Below are positions 1 to 10,726 of a stretch of 64,000 nt of DNA, in pieces. The notes beneath the pieces are model-generated. The model was not told the origin of the DNA and searched no databases. It saw nothing but the letters and a program-made list of their open reading frames with translations. Made by a program: the position numbers and the translations under genes. Origin of the DNA: Hermatobates lingyangjiaoensis (Eukaryota; Arthropoda; Insecta; Hemiptera; Hermatobatidae); the NCBI GenBank assembly GCA_026182355.1, contig JAPFBL010000586.1:47501-111500 (forward strand), written 5' to 3'. Each line of letters starts with the position of its first letter. Within the stretch, counting starts at the first letter, position 1.

Positions 1-1345
1 GAGTGAAGGAGAGAGAGAGAGAGATAGTGAAGGGGAGAGAGAGGAGAGAGTGATAGAGAGAGAGTGAAGGGGGGGAGAGAAAGAGAGTGATAGGCAGAGA
101 GTGAAGGGGGGAGAGAGAGAGAGTGAAGGGGAGAGAGAGAGAGAGTGAAGGGGAGAGAGAGAGAGAGTGATAGGCAGAGAGTGAAGGGGGAGAGAGAGAG
201 AGTGAAGGGGAGAGAGAGAGTGAGAGTGAAGGGGAGAGAGAGAGAGAGAGAGTGAAGGGGAGAGAGAGAGAGAGAGTGAAGGAGAGAGAGAGAGAGTGAA
301 GGGGAGAGAGAGAGAGTGAAGGGAGAGAGAGAGAGAGAGTGAAGGGGAGAGAGAGAGAGTGAGAGTGAAGGGGAGAGAGAGAGAGAGAGTGAAGGGGAGA
401 GAGAGAGAGAGAGTGATAGAGAGAGTGAAGGGGGAGAGAGAGAGAGAGTGAAGGGGAGAGAGAGAGAGAGTGAAGGGGAGAGAGAGAGAGAGTGAGAGTG
501 AAGGGGAGAGAGAGAGAGAGTGAAGGGGAGAGAGAGAGAGAGAGTGAAGGGGAGAGAGAGAGAGAGTGATAGGCAGAGAGTGAAGGGGGGAGAGAGAGAG
601 AGTGAAGGGGAGAGAGAGAGTGAAGGGGAGAGAGAGAGAGAGTGAGAGTGAAGGGGGGAGAGAGTGAAGGGGAGAGAGAGAGAGAGAGTGATAGACAGTG
701 AGTGAAGGGGAGAGAGAGAGAGTGATAGGCAGAGAGTGAAGGGGGAGAGAGAGAGAGAGTGAAGAGAGAGAGAGAGAGAGAGAGTGAAGGGGAGAGAGAG
801 AGAGGAGAGTGATAGGGCAGAGAGTGAGAGAGGAAGGGAGAGAGAGAGAGAGATGAGTGAGAGTGAAGGGGAGAGAGAGAGAGAGAGTGAAGGGAGAGAG
901 AGAGAGGAGAGTGAGAGAGAGGAGAGGAGAGAGAGAGAGAGGTGAAGGGGAGAGAGAGAGAGAGTGAGAGTGAAGGGGAGAGAGAGAGAGAGTGAAGAGA
1001 GAGAGAGAGGAGAGAGGAGTGAAGGGGAGAGAGAGAGAGAGTGATAGGCAGAAGAAGTGAGAGAAGGGAGAGAGAGAGAGTGATAAGGAGTTGATGAGAG
1101 AGAGCGAGAGGAGAGAGAGAGAGAGAGTGAGAGTGAAGGGGGGAGAGAGTGAAGGGGAGAGAGAGAGAGAGAGTGATAGACAGTGAGTGAAGGGGGGAGA
1201 GCGAGAAATGGCAGAAAGAAGGAGAGACAGAGACAGAAGAGTTGCATATAGAGTTTTGTATGTATGTATGGAGCGAGATGGAGAGAGAGAGAGACAGAGA
1301 CAGAGACAGATAGAGAGAGGAGGGAGAGAGAGAGAGAGAAAAAGT
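1..1345. repeat. GA-rich satellite/microsatellite
   Basis: Almost pure purine sequence built from GAGTGAAGGGGAGAGAG-type words of variable length (about 15-30 bases), with interspersed GTGATAGGCAGAGAGTG variants. The array starts before the window edge, becomes irregular after about 1190 and ends in GA and GACA runs near 1345. An open frame at 1187-1603 starts inside the repeat and is low-complexity Arg/Glu; I do not regard it as a gene. Confidence 0.95.
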
Positions 1346-1350
1346 ACTTC

Positions 1351-1860
1351 CTTTCTCCTTGTTTGGGATGATCCTTTTTGGGTCCTTAGGTGCACTTGTA
1401 GTAGGTTCCCACTAGTTAGCGCTTTTGGACCCTCTGCGCTTCCGGAGGATGGTCTCCAGACTTCCTTCTCCTTACAGGGGAAAATCTCTGAAGCTCTATT
1501 GGAGGTATTTTGTCCGCTCCGGCAGAGCACCGCAAACCGGAGTGAGGCTATTTACTCAAGTGGGTCGCCTGGTGTCCTTCAGGTTCCGTTCATAATACAG
1601 TAACCGCTGTATCATCCATCCTTCGGCACGGATCGCATAACACCCTAGATTGGGGCTGAGATAAAAGGAGGGGATTCGGGGATTAGAAAGGATGGGAAAC
1701 GAAGGTGGTCAGGCCCAGCCCCTCATCACCTTCTCCTCCTCTTTCGTTTGTCCCTGCATATAGCATGTTAACAGGGTAGCCTCAAGTGAAGGCCGAAAGT
1801 CGGAGTTGAGTGTTAGAGGCTATTAGTGGCGCTTAATCACTCCATTACTACCCCAAAACA
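1351..1860. other. No gene seen; mixed-composition unique-looking sequence
   Basis: This stretch is less AT-rich than its surroundings and has no long open frame, no splice-bounded exon I can defend and no terminal repeats. It could be the tail of an old retroelement, but nothing diagnostic is visible. Confidence 0.5.
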
Positions 1861-1973
1861 GATAGAAGTTTTTCTAATTATGAATTAAGTTTCTCTAATA
1901 TATAAAACGTAAATATAACTTATAATGAGTCAGTTAAAAGCAATATACAAACAAAACCATTCATCTTTTCTTT

Positions 1974-2190
1974 ATATATATATATATATATGACGCGCTG
2001 GCGTCATTCTCTGCCAGCGCGAGCGGACGCACGTGCCTCTTCCTCTTCCCTTCTTCTCCCTGACGACGAACTTCAGTTCGAAATATCGACCCAGTAAGTT
2101 TTCTCGCTTCTTCTATTTGTTGTCTTTTTTCATTTATATATCCGTCCTTTTTGGACCGTTTTAATATTTTGATTTATATATATATATATT
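1974..2190 (+). mobile_element. Penelope-like element end with hammerhead-like motif
   Basis: A (TA)n tract, a GC-rich hairpin (GCGCTGGCG near 1994), a hammerhead-like core at 2060-2083 and then a segment ending in (TA)n at about 2178-2190. A near copy lies at 39500-39700 (same CTGACGACGAAC core and the same downstream pyrimidine-rich segment), which shows it is a dispersed unit. A GTAAGT word sits at 2094-2099. It is assigned to Penelope-like elements by analogy with the GIY-YIG-linked copies elsewhere in the window, not by coding sequence here. Confidence 0.6.
2060..2100 (+). ncRNA. Hammerhead-like ribozyme motif (GAAC/GTTC stem)
   Basis: CTGACGA, one extra base, GAAC, loop TTCA, GTTC, then GAAA. 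This is the conserved hammerhead core (CUGANGA, stem II, GAAA) with one unpaired base before stem II. No convincing stem I is visible in the monomer, as described for minimal hammerheads of Penelope-like elements, which are thought to act as dimers. Cleavage activity is unproven. Confidence 0.6.
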
Positions 2191-2194
2191 TGTA

Positions 2195-2420
2195 AAATTT
2201 GGAAGCAGTCCTTCTTTTAAGCATGACTGAATAATCACCCTGAAGATGACTGGAAGCCAGTCGAAACATGTCGGTTCCAACTTAATTAACATTCTCCAAC
2301 GTTTGGATGAAGGGAAGAAGAAGGTATTCAGAAACCTTGAAAAACTAGTGAAGAAAATGACATCAGCGAAATACGGTCAGCTGTTCAACGAAATATATAT
2401 ATATATATATATATACAAGA
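2195..2420 (+). mobile_element. Penelope-like end with hammerhead-like motif and N-terminal coding start
   Basis: A hammerhead-like core at 2240-2266 (CTGAAGA, T, GACTGG, AAG, CCAGTC, GAAA) is followed by an open frame with VFRNLEKLVKK, a basic helix like the N-terminal region of Penelope-like polyproteins. The frame runs straight into (TA)n at about 2392. Comparable units with the same RNLEK word occur at 19399-19615 and 28859-29005. A possible donor, AAGGTATTC, lies at about 2320. Confidence 0.6.
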
Positions 2421-2464
2421 GCTGGGAATACAATTTACAAACTAAATTGAATTTTGATTTAAAA

Positions 2465-2480
2465 CACACACACACACACA

Positions 2481-2513
<33 letters not shown>
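2465..2513. repeat. (CA)n(CT)n microsatellite
   Basis: A CA dinucleotide run passes directly into a CT run. Low-complexity only. Confidence 0.95.
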
Positions 2514-2514
<1 letters not shown>

Positions 2515-3264
2515 TTGAATAAGCTGATAAAATAGAATTATGCAGACTAGAACATGCAGCTAAGTCATTACAAAAACAGAAGGGTAATTAAATCCTTGTT
2601 TTCTAATTAGATCCTTTTTAATTCTTAATTACGATGAATTGACAGAATTATTATTTCTTTGAACAATATTAATTGCAAATAAACAAAACACGTACTAAGA
2701 AATGTTCGACTGAACAAAAATAAACAATGCTTTAAATGAATTTAATAACTTAGTTGAGACTGTACAATATCAATTATTTGATTTAAAACATAATAATACT
2801 AGACTACCCGCGATCGTTTGTGTCACTCAGAAATTATAACAATAGTTATTGTTATTAATTCACTGAACATGATTGAGAGGGATAATTTAAATTATTGTTT
2901 CTTGTTATTAAGACACGGAAACAGATTGTTATATAGCCCATGCTTTTGATATACGAGTAGTATTCTTAACATGATTCAAGATATATACACAGTAAGTATA
3001 TTTAGCAAAATAAAAACCATTTAAAACTAAAAAAAATAATTTATTTTATCATATAAATAAATAAAACATCAGTTATATACACAATGAAATATATTTAAAA
3101 CAAACAAAACTTGTAAATTGAAAATTCAATTTATTTACCTAACATAAAATAACATTAATGAAATGAATGTGTCTTTATAATATTACCTTAGAAAATTTGT
3201 ATTTTATCTGACAGTTGTGTTCAAGTTTATAAAATTATTCATTTTTAACCTCTAATATAGTGGT
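2514..3264. other. AT-rich, no gene seen
   Basis: AT-rich DNA with many stops in all frames and no terminal repeats or tandem order that I can see. Confidence 0.6.
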
Positions 3265-3755
3265 TTATTATATATTTGTTGCATTTATTTATAATACATT
3301 TGCACTACTGTCATCAGCGAGCACGCAAGCCTCTGGTCTACTCTGGCTCCATGACTTAATTTTATTACTGGTGTTTATATTTCGTAAATTTAAATTTTTT
3401 TTTTCTGTTTTGTTACAGTTATATATAATACATTTTTCCTTCTGTCATCGGCGAGCACGCAAGCGACTGGCTACCCTGGCTCCATGCCTTTACTTTATTA
3501 CCACTGTTTATATTATTCAAATTTTAAATTCATGAATTTTTTTTCTTATATTTATTTGTAATGCATTTGTACTACTGTCATCGGCCAGCACTATAAACCA
3601 GTGGGCTACCCTGTCTCTGAACCATTAGTTTATTACCATTTTTTATATTACGCAAATATTAAATTAAAAAAAAACCTGTTACATTTATATATAATACATT
3701 TGCACTATTGTCATCGGCGAGCACGCAAGACACTTGCTACCCTGGCTCCAATTTT
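3265..3755 (-). repeat. Four tandem ~133-bp units containing SINE head fragments
   Basis: The word GCGAGCACGCAAG or a close variant recurs at 3317, 3451, about 3583 and 3717, each time followed by a form of CTGGGCTACCCTGGCTCC and an AT-rich filler. The shared part is the complement of the tRNA-like head of the SINE family seen complete at 6084-6412. A truncated SINE therefore appears to have been amplified in tandem, not inserted four times. Confidence 0.75.
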
Positions 3756-4450
3756 TGGAATATAGTGATAATTTTCTTTTATTTAACATTATTCACTAAT
3801 AAATTAGTGAAATTGTAATATTTAGGTAATAAATATTATTTATTTAATTTCAAGTCGGTATCTCCTCGGAAAATTTGTTAAACAAACAAACTGACGAACT
3901 TTATATATAGAGATATTTAAACAATTTTAAAACTAAATTAACAATGTTGTTAAATTTTCGACTAAAAACTTTTAAACGAATCGAAAATACTTCTAAAAAC
4001 ATTTTTTCTTTAATTTCTTTTGTAAAATACAAATATTTTGAACATCTGGTTTATGCGGAAGTTTTTTCAAACATCATTATTCTTAAAAAAGATAAAAAAA
4101 GAAGTAATATAAATTGAGCCAACTAAATGGTAAGAAAATATAAAATAAATTTAAAACGTTATTTTAATCCTAAACTTATATAGGATTTTCATAGAACTCT
4201 ATATTATTCTGAAATTTTTGTTCATACATATGGAATTTAGAATTACGAAAGAATTACGAATTAAGCTGATAAAATAGAACCAGGCAGACCAGAGCATTCA
4301 CCTAATAAATAATGGACAGTCATTACAATAACAGAAGAGTAATTAGCATCCTTGTTAATTATTACTACTTATTACCTTGGTAATAATTTACTTAATAATG
4401 ATAAACTATTGTTATTACTCTATTTATTTATTAATAATTATTGTTAATAT
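3756..4450. other. AT-rich, no gene seen
   Basis: Long A and T runs and dense stops; no recognisable element. Confidence 0.55.
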
Positions 4451-4451
4451 T

Positions 4452-5165
4452 TTTACTTTACTATAAGTAAAGTATAGTGATCGTGAAAAAATTCGATCTC
4501 GAGATTTTGACGGAATTACATGTTTTGAGGTCCCAGAAGTCGTTTTATGAAGTTTTTACGATGATGTCTGTGTGTGTGTGGGTGGGTGGGTGGGTGGGTG
4601 CGTGTGTTAGCATTGCTTGTTACCACGCTACGGTCCAGAATCTTTGATGGATCAAGTTGATATTTTACACAAAAATGGGCCCCATAAAGACGAAGATCCC
4701 TATTGTTTTGGTAAGAATTATGCATGATGGGAAAGTCACTTTTTTTGCCAAAAACCGTTTTTTTTAAAACATTTATTTCTCCTAAACTACTAACCCTAGA
4801 GTTTTGAGATTTTGACATTATCTTTGAGGTTACAAATGGAACAAACGAAAAATATATTCAGAATTTTAAAACAACAGGAAATATTCTTTTTTCAATAAAA
4901 TGTATAAATTTTGACTTATAAATCAATCTCAAACCTTGTGAGAGCGATACAAGCCATACTGTTTGACGGACAAGAATGAAACTATGCCTATAAATAGAAC
5001 ATTATATGGACAATGAGTTGAGATATTTTTTTCTAAAATTACATTCGCTAAAGGGGCGTTAGAGTACGATTTGTGTTTTCAGAAAATGTTTTTTTGACGC
5101 TAAACGGCTCGTTAAAAAATTATGAAAATTTGACCAAAAATGGAACAAAAAATTAGCAATTCATA
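4452..5165 (+). repeat. Dispersed repeat A (transposon-like, first part)
   Basis: Begins with TACTTTACTATAAGTA, a word shared with the inverted ends of repeat B, and contains a (TG/GGGTG)n tract at 4566-4605. Two further copies are at 29022-29575 and 63577-64000 (running off the window). The reading frame on the minus strand here (4516-4818) is broken differently in the copies and shows no known domain, so I do not call a gene. Confidence 0.8.
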
Positions 5166-5665
5166 AAAAAAAAATCTGGAGTGGCCTACACTCTACTTTA
5201 CTATAAGTAACTCAATGTCAAATTTCTTGAGTATATAAAACATAACGTATCATTTAAGCATAACATAACTATTTAAATGTGATAAAATTATTAGCCTTTC
5301 ATTCCTGAGGTAGTACAGATAGTGATTGAAGTACATATCAATTTATAAGCTTATTTTTGTACATCACAAATAATTTATTATTTGCAAATAATTTCATTAG
5401 TATAACTCCAGCAGTAATAACATTTTTGAAAAACCAAAGTGAACATTTCTTGAAACGAAATAGTATCCTACAAGAGAACATGGCTATTGTTCAAATAGCC
5501 AGTAGATTTCTTACATCGTTTACTTGACATCCATCTACATTGAATATAAATGTAAAATTTTCAAATTTGAAACAGTAAAATACCCTTTTTTTCATTGAGT
5601 TCATAAAATTTGACATTGAGTTACTTATAGTAAAGTAGAGTGTAGGCCACTCCAGATTTTTATAT
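5165..5665. mobile_element. Repeat B, MITE-like with ~50-bp inverted ends
   Basis: The left end AAATCTGGAGTGGCCTACAC (from about 5172) with the following TACTTTACTATAAGTA is repeated inverted at 5600-5662. The interior is non-coding. Longer relatives lie at 16787-17465 (plus) and 29576-30492 (minus), and a solo end is at 9228-9265. Inverted ends and multiple copies indicate a non-autonomous DNA transposon; the family is unknown to me. Confidence 0.7.
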
Positions 5666-6080
5666 ATGGTATTAATACGTATATATTAATAATATAATAT
5701 ATCTGTGCAAACGGTTTCCGTGTCGGGTATTGCCAGGAAATAGGATGTGGTTTTTTAGTGGGTCGGGACCCCCAACCCCACATACCCTAAAGCAAGACGT
5801 CTTGCTAAGGGATCTGATGAACAGATTTTTCCACATCCTACGACGAAAAAAAAATATAATATATAATAATACGTACTAATATATTACGTATACATCATAT
5901 TTCGAGGTATGACGGTTTTACCTATTTCTAATATATTAATACGTATGTCACGCTTTTTCATAATTAGGCATATCTAATTACTGTAATTATATTCCCTAAT
6001 TAGCATTTAATAGAGCATAAGTTAAACAGTCTATTTCATGTGCATACTTTTACTTTTTATACCTAAAAATAGCACATTAT
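5666..6080. other. No gene seen
   Basis: AT-rich sequence with a slightly GC-richer insert at about 5705-5850. No coding or element signature I recognise. Confidence 0.5.
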
Positions 6081-6083
6081 ATG

Positions 6084-6412
6084 GGGGCCAGGCTAGTTCA
6101 GTGGTTACGTGCTCACCTCTGAACTGATAGGACCGGGGTTCAATCCTCACCTGGCCCTCGATTTATTCATGCGGGAGGTGAATAAATCTGAGCACGTCGT
6201 CCCTCGGAGAAGGACGTTAAACCGTCGGTCCCGAGCCTGTACGATGTCAGGTACTCGTTAAAGATCCCCTACTCTAAATATATTTGAGTTAGGCAAAATT
6301 TAGGACTCTCCCACTGTAGAATCAATCTTCATTGTGTGGTATCACAAAGGGTCAATGCTTGGCCTACGTGTGTTGCCTTGCCTTGTGGGGCTGCCACTGC
6401 AACCTAACCTAG
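6084..6412 (+). mobile_element. tRNA-derived SINE, near full length
   Basis: The head has an A-box-like TAGTTCAGTGG and a B-box-like GGTTCAATCC, the RNA polymerase III internal promoter. It is followed by the conserved body (GAGGTGAATAAATCTGAGCACG, GGTACTCGTTAAAGATCCC-type words) and a tail ending near AACCTAACCTAGC. The same family recurs in both orientations throughout the window, for example 49336-49650, 56126-56345 and 40215-40385 (minus). Confidence 0.85.
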
Positions 6413-6704
6413 CACATTATATGCGGTTTTACTTTTTAACCTAAAAATACTACATTATGTGAAGATGAGTTGAGTATTTTTTTTTGAAAATTACATTAAT
6501 AAGAAATAAGCTTTATAATACCTTTTTGTAATTGAGAAAATCTTTTTTAACGCTAAACTGATAATTATAGTATAATAAAATTTTGTCTAAATTAATACTA
6601 AAGTGAGTATTATTAAATGTTAGTATTAAAGTTAGTATTATTAATCGTAAGTATTAAAGTTAGTATTAGTCGTTCAAACGATTGCAAAGTCCCGTCAGAG
6701 TCTA

Positions 6705-7640
6705 CGAGGTGTGTAAATAAAGTAGTGAGACTGGCAACGTCGCTTTCGATCTGGCAACGCTGGAGACGCGTGGCCTTGAGTAGCGTCAGGTGCACGTGTG
6801 ATGCGCCTCCAGTATGAATCTGAACTCGCCACAGTCATTTGTTTGTCCGTAGCGTTGGTTTTCGTGAAATGGTTTTTTCTTGAGCGTTTTAAAAATGAGT
6901 GACCTCAAAGTTGAGCAGCGGTGTGCAATCAAATTTTGCTTCAGACTTGGACATAATGCAACCGAAACTTTTGAAAAACTTCAGGAGGCCTATGGAGAAC
7001 GTGTTTTATCAAGGGCACAGGTTTTTCGGTGGTTTAAGGAATTTTCAGAAGGAAGAGAGTCGATTGAAGATGAACCACGAAGCGGAAGGCCTTCAAGTGC
7101 AAACACCGATGAAAATGTCAACAGAGTACGGAACCTTGTGCGTTCAGATCGACGCTTGACAGTCAGAATGATCGGGGAACAGTTGAATTTGAATCACACC
7201 TCCGTTCATCACATTTTGACCAATGAATTGGAGATGAGAAAAATTTGTGCGAAAATGGTTCCGAAAAACCTTTCCCAAGACCAAAAAGATCTCAGAAAGG
7301 GAAGGAGTTTTTGGCCAGTAAAAACATTCCTGTTGCTCCTCAGCCTCCTTATTCACCAGACTTGAGTCCTTGTGACTTTTTCCTCTTCCCGAGATTGAAA
7401 AATCACCTCAAGGGAACTCATTTCGGGACACTACAAAACATATAAACTGCTGTAACCGACCAGCTGAAGGCCATTCCAGAATCCGAGTTCCAGCAATGCT
7501 ACAATGATTGGAAGGACCGTCTCCAGCGCTGTGTGGCTTCCGAAGGGAACTATTTTGAAGGTGACAATATCACATTGTAATTATATTTGAATAGAAAATT
7601 TAAAAAAAAATCAGTCTCACTACTTTATTTACACACCTCG
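6705..7640 (+). mobile_element. mariner element with intact inverted repeats, internally deleted
   Basis: Perfect 29-bp terminal inverted repeats at 6705-6733 and 7612-7640 (outer end CGAGGTGTGTAAATAAAG) are flanked by TA at 6703-6704 and 7641-7642, the target duplication of Tc1/mariner elements. At 936 bp it is shorter than a typical mariner (about 1.3 kb) because the middle of the transposase is missing. It could be moved only by a transposase supplied from elsewhere. Confidence 0.95.
6895..7580 (+). pseudogene. mariner transposase, internally deleted
   Basis: The natural start is ATG 6895 (MSDLKVEQR). Residues 1 to about 130 form the paired helix-turn-helix DNA-binding region (RAQVFRWFKEF, SGRPSS, RMIGEQLNL, then MVPKNLSQDQK). 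At about 7300-7310 the sequence jumps in another frame to FLASKNIPVAPQPPYSPDLSPCDFF, the region of the third catalytic Asp, and then has a stop at 7443-7445. The C-terminus continues to ASEGNYFEGDNITL and TAA at 7578. The segment with the first two catalytic Asp residues is absent, so the protein cannot be catalytic. Confidence 0.93.
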
Positions 7641-7664
7641 TATTTGGCAATGACGTTAACTAAG

Positions 7665-7835
7665 TCGCAAAGGGAGACTTTATCTAACGCAGGAATTCAA
7701 GTTAGCGAGACCAAGTTTTTCTCACATGGTCAACTGTAGTTTACTTGCTCAAGAGTCAGAGGTTTCAACTGTTTGTTCTTCCATGAACCTGAAGGACAGA
7801 CAGCTAATGTAGTGTATACAGAGGCATTTGTTTAA
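7665..7835 (+). repeat. Dispersed repeat, inverted copy at 22736-22885
   Basis: Words such as TCAACTGTAGTTTACTTGC and GAACCTGAAGGACAGACAGC reappear as the reverse complement near 22760-22860. No coding potential and no clear ends. Family unknown. Confidence 0.6.
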
Positions 7836-7943
7836 CACTACACTAATAATGGTATTTTATACTATTCTATAATTTCTAATGGTATTTTGGAATAGCAATT
7901 ATAATCGAATTTTTGATTCCATCAAAGACTGTAGGTTTTCTAA

Positions 7944-8942
7944 TCTTTCTATATATAAAAATCAATATATGTCTGCTTGTTTGTACTCGATAGATTCAAA
8001 AACCATACATCCAATCGCTGTGAAAATTTAAGAAATTATTAGGTATATCCCCGGGAAGGTTTATGCAAAGTTTTTTAAAAACAGAGTTGTGGTTTAGGTA
8101 ATATCTCAAAAATATTATAATAGATAAGGTTTGCTGTATAACCTGTTTGTTTACATTTTGACTTTAATTGGTAATGGCAGCCGCAGGTAGGTTATTCTTT
8201 ATGATAATATTTCCACATGCTTTGTTCAATTGGAAACAACCAGGTACCAGAAATGTTAGTATTGTTTTCAGATTGATATTAAAGACAATTATTGTAATTT
8301 TATATGGGTTTCTTATTAACTTTAAGAAAGCTTTAGTTATTATCAATAGTTTACAATTAACTTTTCATATCTAATTAAAGAAAGTTATGCGTTAAATAAT
8401 AACTTATTAACTTTAAGTATGCATGATAGTATTACGAATAATAATGATAGTATTTGAACCATTAATTCTAATCTTAAATGAATAGTTAAAGTATTTTTTA
8501 AGTTTAATGAATGTAAGGCTTCTTTATTTATTCCTGATTGATTAATTCCGTTTGTTTAAAATATTTCATTATTAATAATTAGTATCCGGCCCTACTCCAT
8601 ATAGACAAAATGATAAATTATTATATATATATCGATGATATCTAACTAGAGGACGTTTTATTTCTTTATGTATTGTTCGGCAAAAAATATCCTTTTTATT
8701 ATTTGTTTAATCTAATCTATCAACTACTAATTGTATTATACAAAGTGTGCAATATATAATAAGTGTTATATTATATCTTTTTTTGTGTAATCTATAATTT
8801 TAATTCTGTATTAATTTCGTTTATCTCAAAAAAGTTATGTGTAACGGAACTATAGAAAATTTAAATTGTTTTCGTTATATTTAATTTATTATTAGAGTTG
8901 GAATTAAATTGTTTCCCGGGTAAAGCCGGGTAGATCAGCTAG
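7944..8942 (+). mobile_element. Helitron-like non-autonomous element
   Basis: The 5' end is TC followed by TATATATAAAAATC, TGTCTGCTTGTTTGTACTCG and 'ccatacatccaatcg', a familiar animal Helitron start. The 3' end has a GC hairpin (CCCGG, loop, CCGGG at 8915-8930) eleven bases before CTAG at 8939-8942, with T following, as expected for insertion between A and T. The short frame at 8168-8374 is shared with the copy at 10928-11132, but I see no Rep or helicase motif. Confidence 0.8.
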
Positions 8943-9227
8943 TATACTATAAAAACCAAAATTTTATTTTGGAATAGGGAATCACCTGACCTACTGGTAG
9001 TTTTACATTTATTTACACACATATACATTTTTGTAGTAATAAATTTATTATTTAGAGGTTAATTGAAGAACTATATTAAATATGTTAGAAGAATAAAATT
9101 GTTAAATATAAAAAATTAATGCCAATGAAATATATTTTCTGATGCATTCAATTGTGTGATGAATAGTTTTCGAACAAGTGTTTGCCTAATCAAATAAAAT
9201 TGTTAACGAGCTTGATATTATATTTTA

Positions 9228-9265
9228 CTTATAGGAAAGTTGAGTGTAGGCCACTCCAGATTTTT
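9228..9265 (-). repeat. Solo end of repeat B
   Basis: Matches the TACTATAAGT...GTAGGCCACTCCAGATTTTT end of repeat B (5165-5665), with nothing of the interior. Confidence 0.6.
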
Positions 9266-9404
9266 TTATCCTCGTTTTTATTCCTGTTCGACTTGAATAT
9301 TTATTCTAATGTAATGCAATCAGTTATTATGTGGTATTTACTCATTGTAGGGTAAAAATCTAATGAAATGGTCTCCGCATATAAAAATTTTTAATGATAT
9401 AAAC

Positions 9405-9437
9405 AACGCGTTTCGAACACATAGTGTTCTTCCTCAG
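9405..9437 (-). ncRNA. Hammerhead-like motif, left arm
   Basis: On the minus strand: CTGAGGA, A, GAACAC, loop TAT, GTGTTC, GAAACGCG. The six-pair stem is perfect. It is the mirror of the motif at 9728-9761. Confidence 0.6.
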
Positions 9438-9727
9438 GCATTAACTAAAAAATACAATGACACCAGAGAGTTATCTATAGTATAAAGTAAATAAGTACAA
9501 AAATTAATATAAAATAAAATAAGGCAGAAAGTACGAACCTAAGGATGAGTGCCTCTGAATAAGACTGACTGGTAATGGAATGGACATGGGTGGGGGTATA
9601 GGGTACATCTGTTTCTTATTCGACGGCAGGTACTTTCTGCCTTATTTTATTTTATATTAATTTTTGAACTATATTTACTGTATACTATAGATAACTCTCT
9701 AGTGTCATTGTATTTTTTAGTTAATGC

Positions 9728-9761
9728 CTGAGGAAGAACACTATGTGTTCGAAACGCGTTG
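9728..9761 (+). ncRNA. Hammerhead-like motif, right arm
   Basis: CTGAGGA at 9728-9734, one extra A, GAACAC 9736-9741, loop TAT, GTGTTC 9745-9750, GAAACGCGTT. The core bases agree with the hammerhead consensus except for the extra base before stem II. Confidence 0.6.
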
Positions 9762-10213
9762 TTTATATCATTAAAAATTTTTATATGCGGAGACCATTTC
9801 ATTAGATTTTTACCCTACATTGAATATTTATACATAATGCAGGACAACGTCTGTCAAGTTAGCTATAATGTTAATAATTAAATGCTAAATTAAGTTTAGT
9901 TAGAGTTAACACAAAGTACGAAGTTCGCTGGATCAGCTAGTTATAAATTATTACTTGTTCTTCCTAAGTCCCTGTTGCGATAACACACTCAATAGTGCAG
10001 ATGTACCTACCACTGGCGAACGCAGTACCACTGGACTCATATAGCTCGAACGTTGGTCTTTTGTGAGGCCTCACTATTGTGATTCTACATTGAGAGTTCT
10101 AATGTTGTTCAACATTAGAGTAGGGATCTTTAACGAATATCTGACATCGTCATGCTGACTAAGAGTAAGGATATCTTAAAGCTGCTCTTTCCTATCTTTA
10201 TTATTATTCTATA

Positions 10214-10724
10214 CAAGCAGAAATACCCGGCGTTGCCCGGGTCTAGAAGTTTTAAGTATAAAATTTGAAATGATCGAAATGAAAATTGGGTTCAATATTA
10301 TTTTATGCATTTTTGTCTTACGATTCTTCATTCATGATCTACAGTCCCTTGGACGTTTTTTAACATTTTCAGGAGAATAGTGGTACCTAGGCTATGAAAG
10401 AAGCATCCTAGAGCAAAAAATCATTATATAACTTTGAGCTCAATTTTTATTTCCAACATTTCATATTTGATGCATTAAGGCCGTAGACGCCATATTTCTT
10501 GAGAAACAATGCAAAAACTAAAAATTGGCAAATTTTTGAGGTTTTTGGGCCCTAGGGGGCCGGGGTTAGGCTGCCCTCCAGAGTTTAATAGCCTAAAACC
10601 ACCCCAAGACCTATAGTAAGTGCCTTGCAAAAGAATTTTTGAAAAAGGTCCATTGTAGGCCGAATGCATAAGGTACAAACATACATACATACATACAGAG
10701 CCACGAAGAAAATTTATATATAGA
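10214..10724 (-). mobile_element. Short Helitron-like element
   Basis: Reads on the minus strand. The 5' end at 10724 is TCTATATATAAATTTTC and runs into a TGTATG repeat. The 3' end at 10214 has the hairpin CCCGGGCAACGCCGGG followed by TATTTCTGCTTG, with CTTG in place of the usual CTAG. The frame at 10475-10690 is not a recognisable protein. Confidence 0.75.
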
Positions 10725-10726
10725 TT

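Larger units (their letters stand above)
9340..9830. mobile_element. Inverted dimer of Penelope-like end (GAACAC-stem family)
   Basis: Two arms of about 190 bp, 9349-9540 and 9627-9822, are near-perfect reverse complements around a short unique spacer. Each arm contains CTGAGGA, A, GAACAC, a short loop, GTGTTC, GAAACGCG. The outer ends read CATATAAAAATTTTTAATG and TAGATTTTTACCCTACA. The same family occurs at 42960-43810, 50690-51005 and 54158-54315. Confidence 0.75.

Noticed and set aside
1187..1603. 138-residue open frame after the GA satellite
   Set aside because: The first half is translated purine repeat (Arg/Glu); no domain, no splice sites and no homologous words.
4516..4818. 100-residue minus-strand frame, also at 63633-63929
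   Set aside because: Repeated only because repeat A is repeated; includes a translated TG tract (THTHPPTHPHTH) and is broken in the 29022 copy.
6084..6160. Stand-alone tRNA gene
   Set aside because: A and B boxes are present but cloverleaf pairing is poor and the sequence continues into the SINE body; many diverged copies.
8168..8374. 68-residue frame shared with 10928-11128
   Set aside because: Lies inside Helitron-like non-coding interiors and both strands are open; no Rep/helicase motif.
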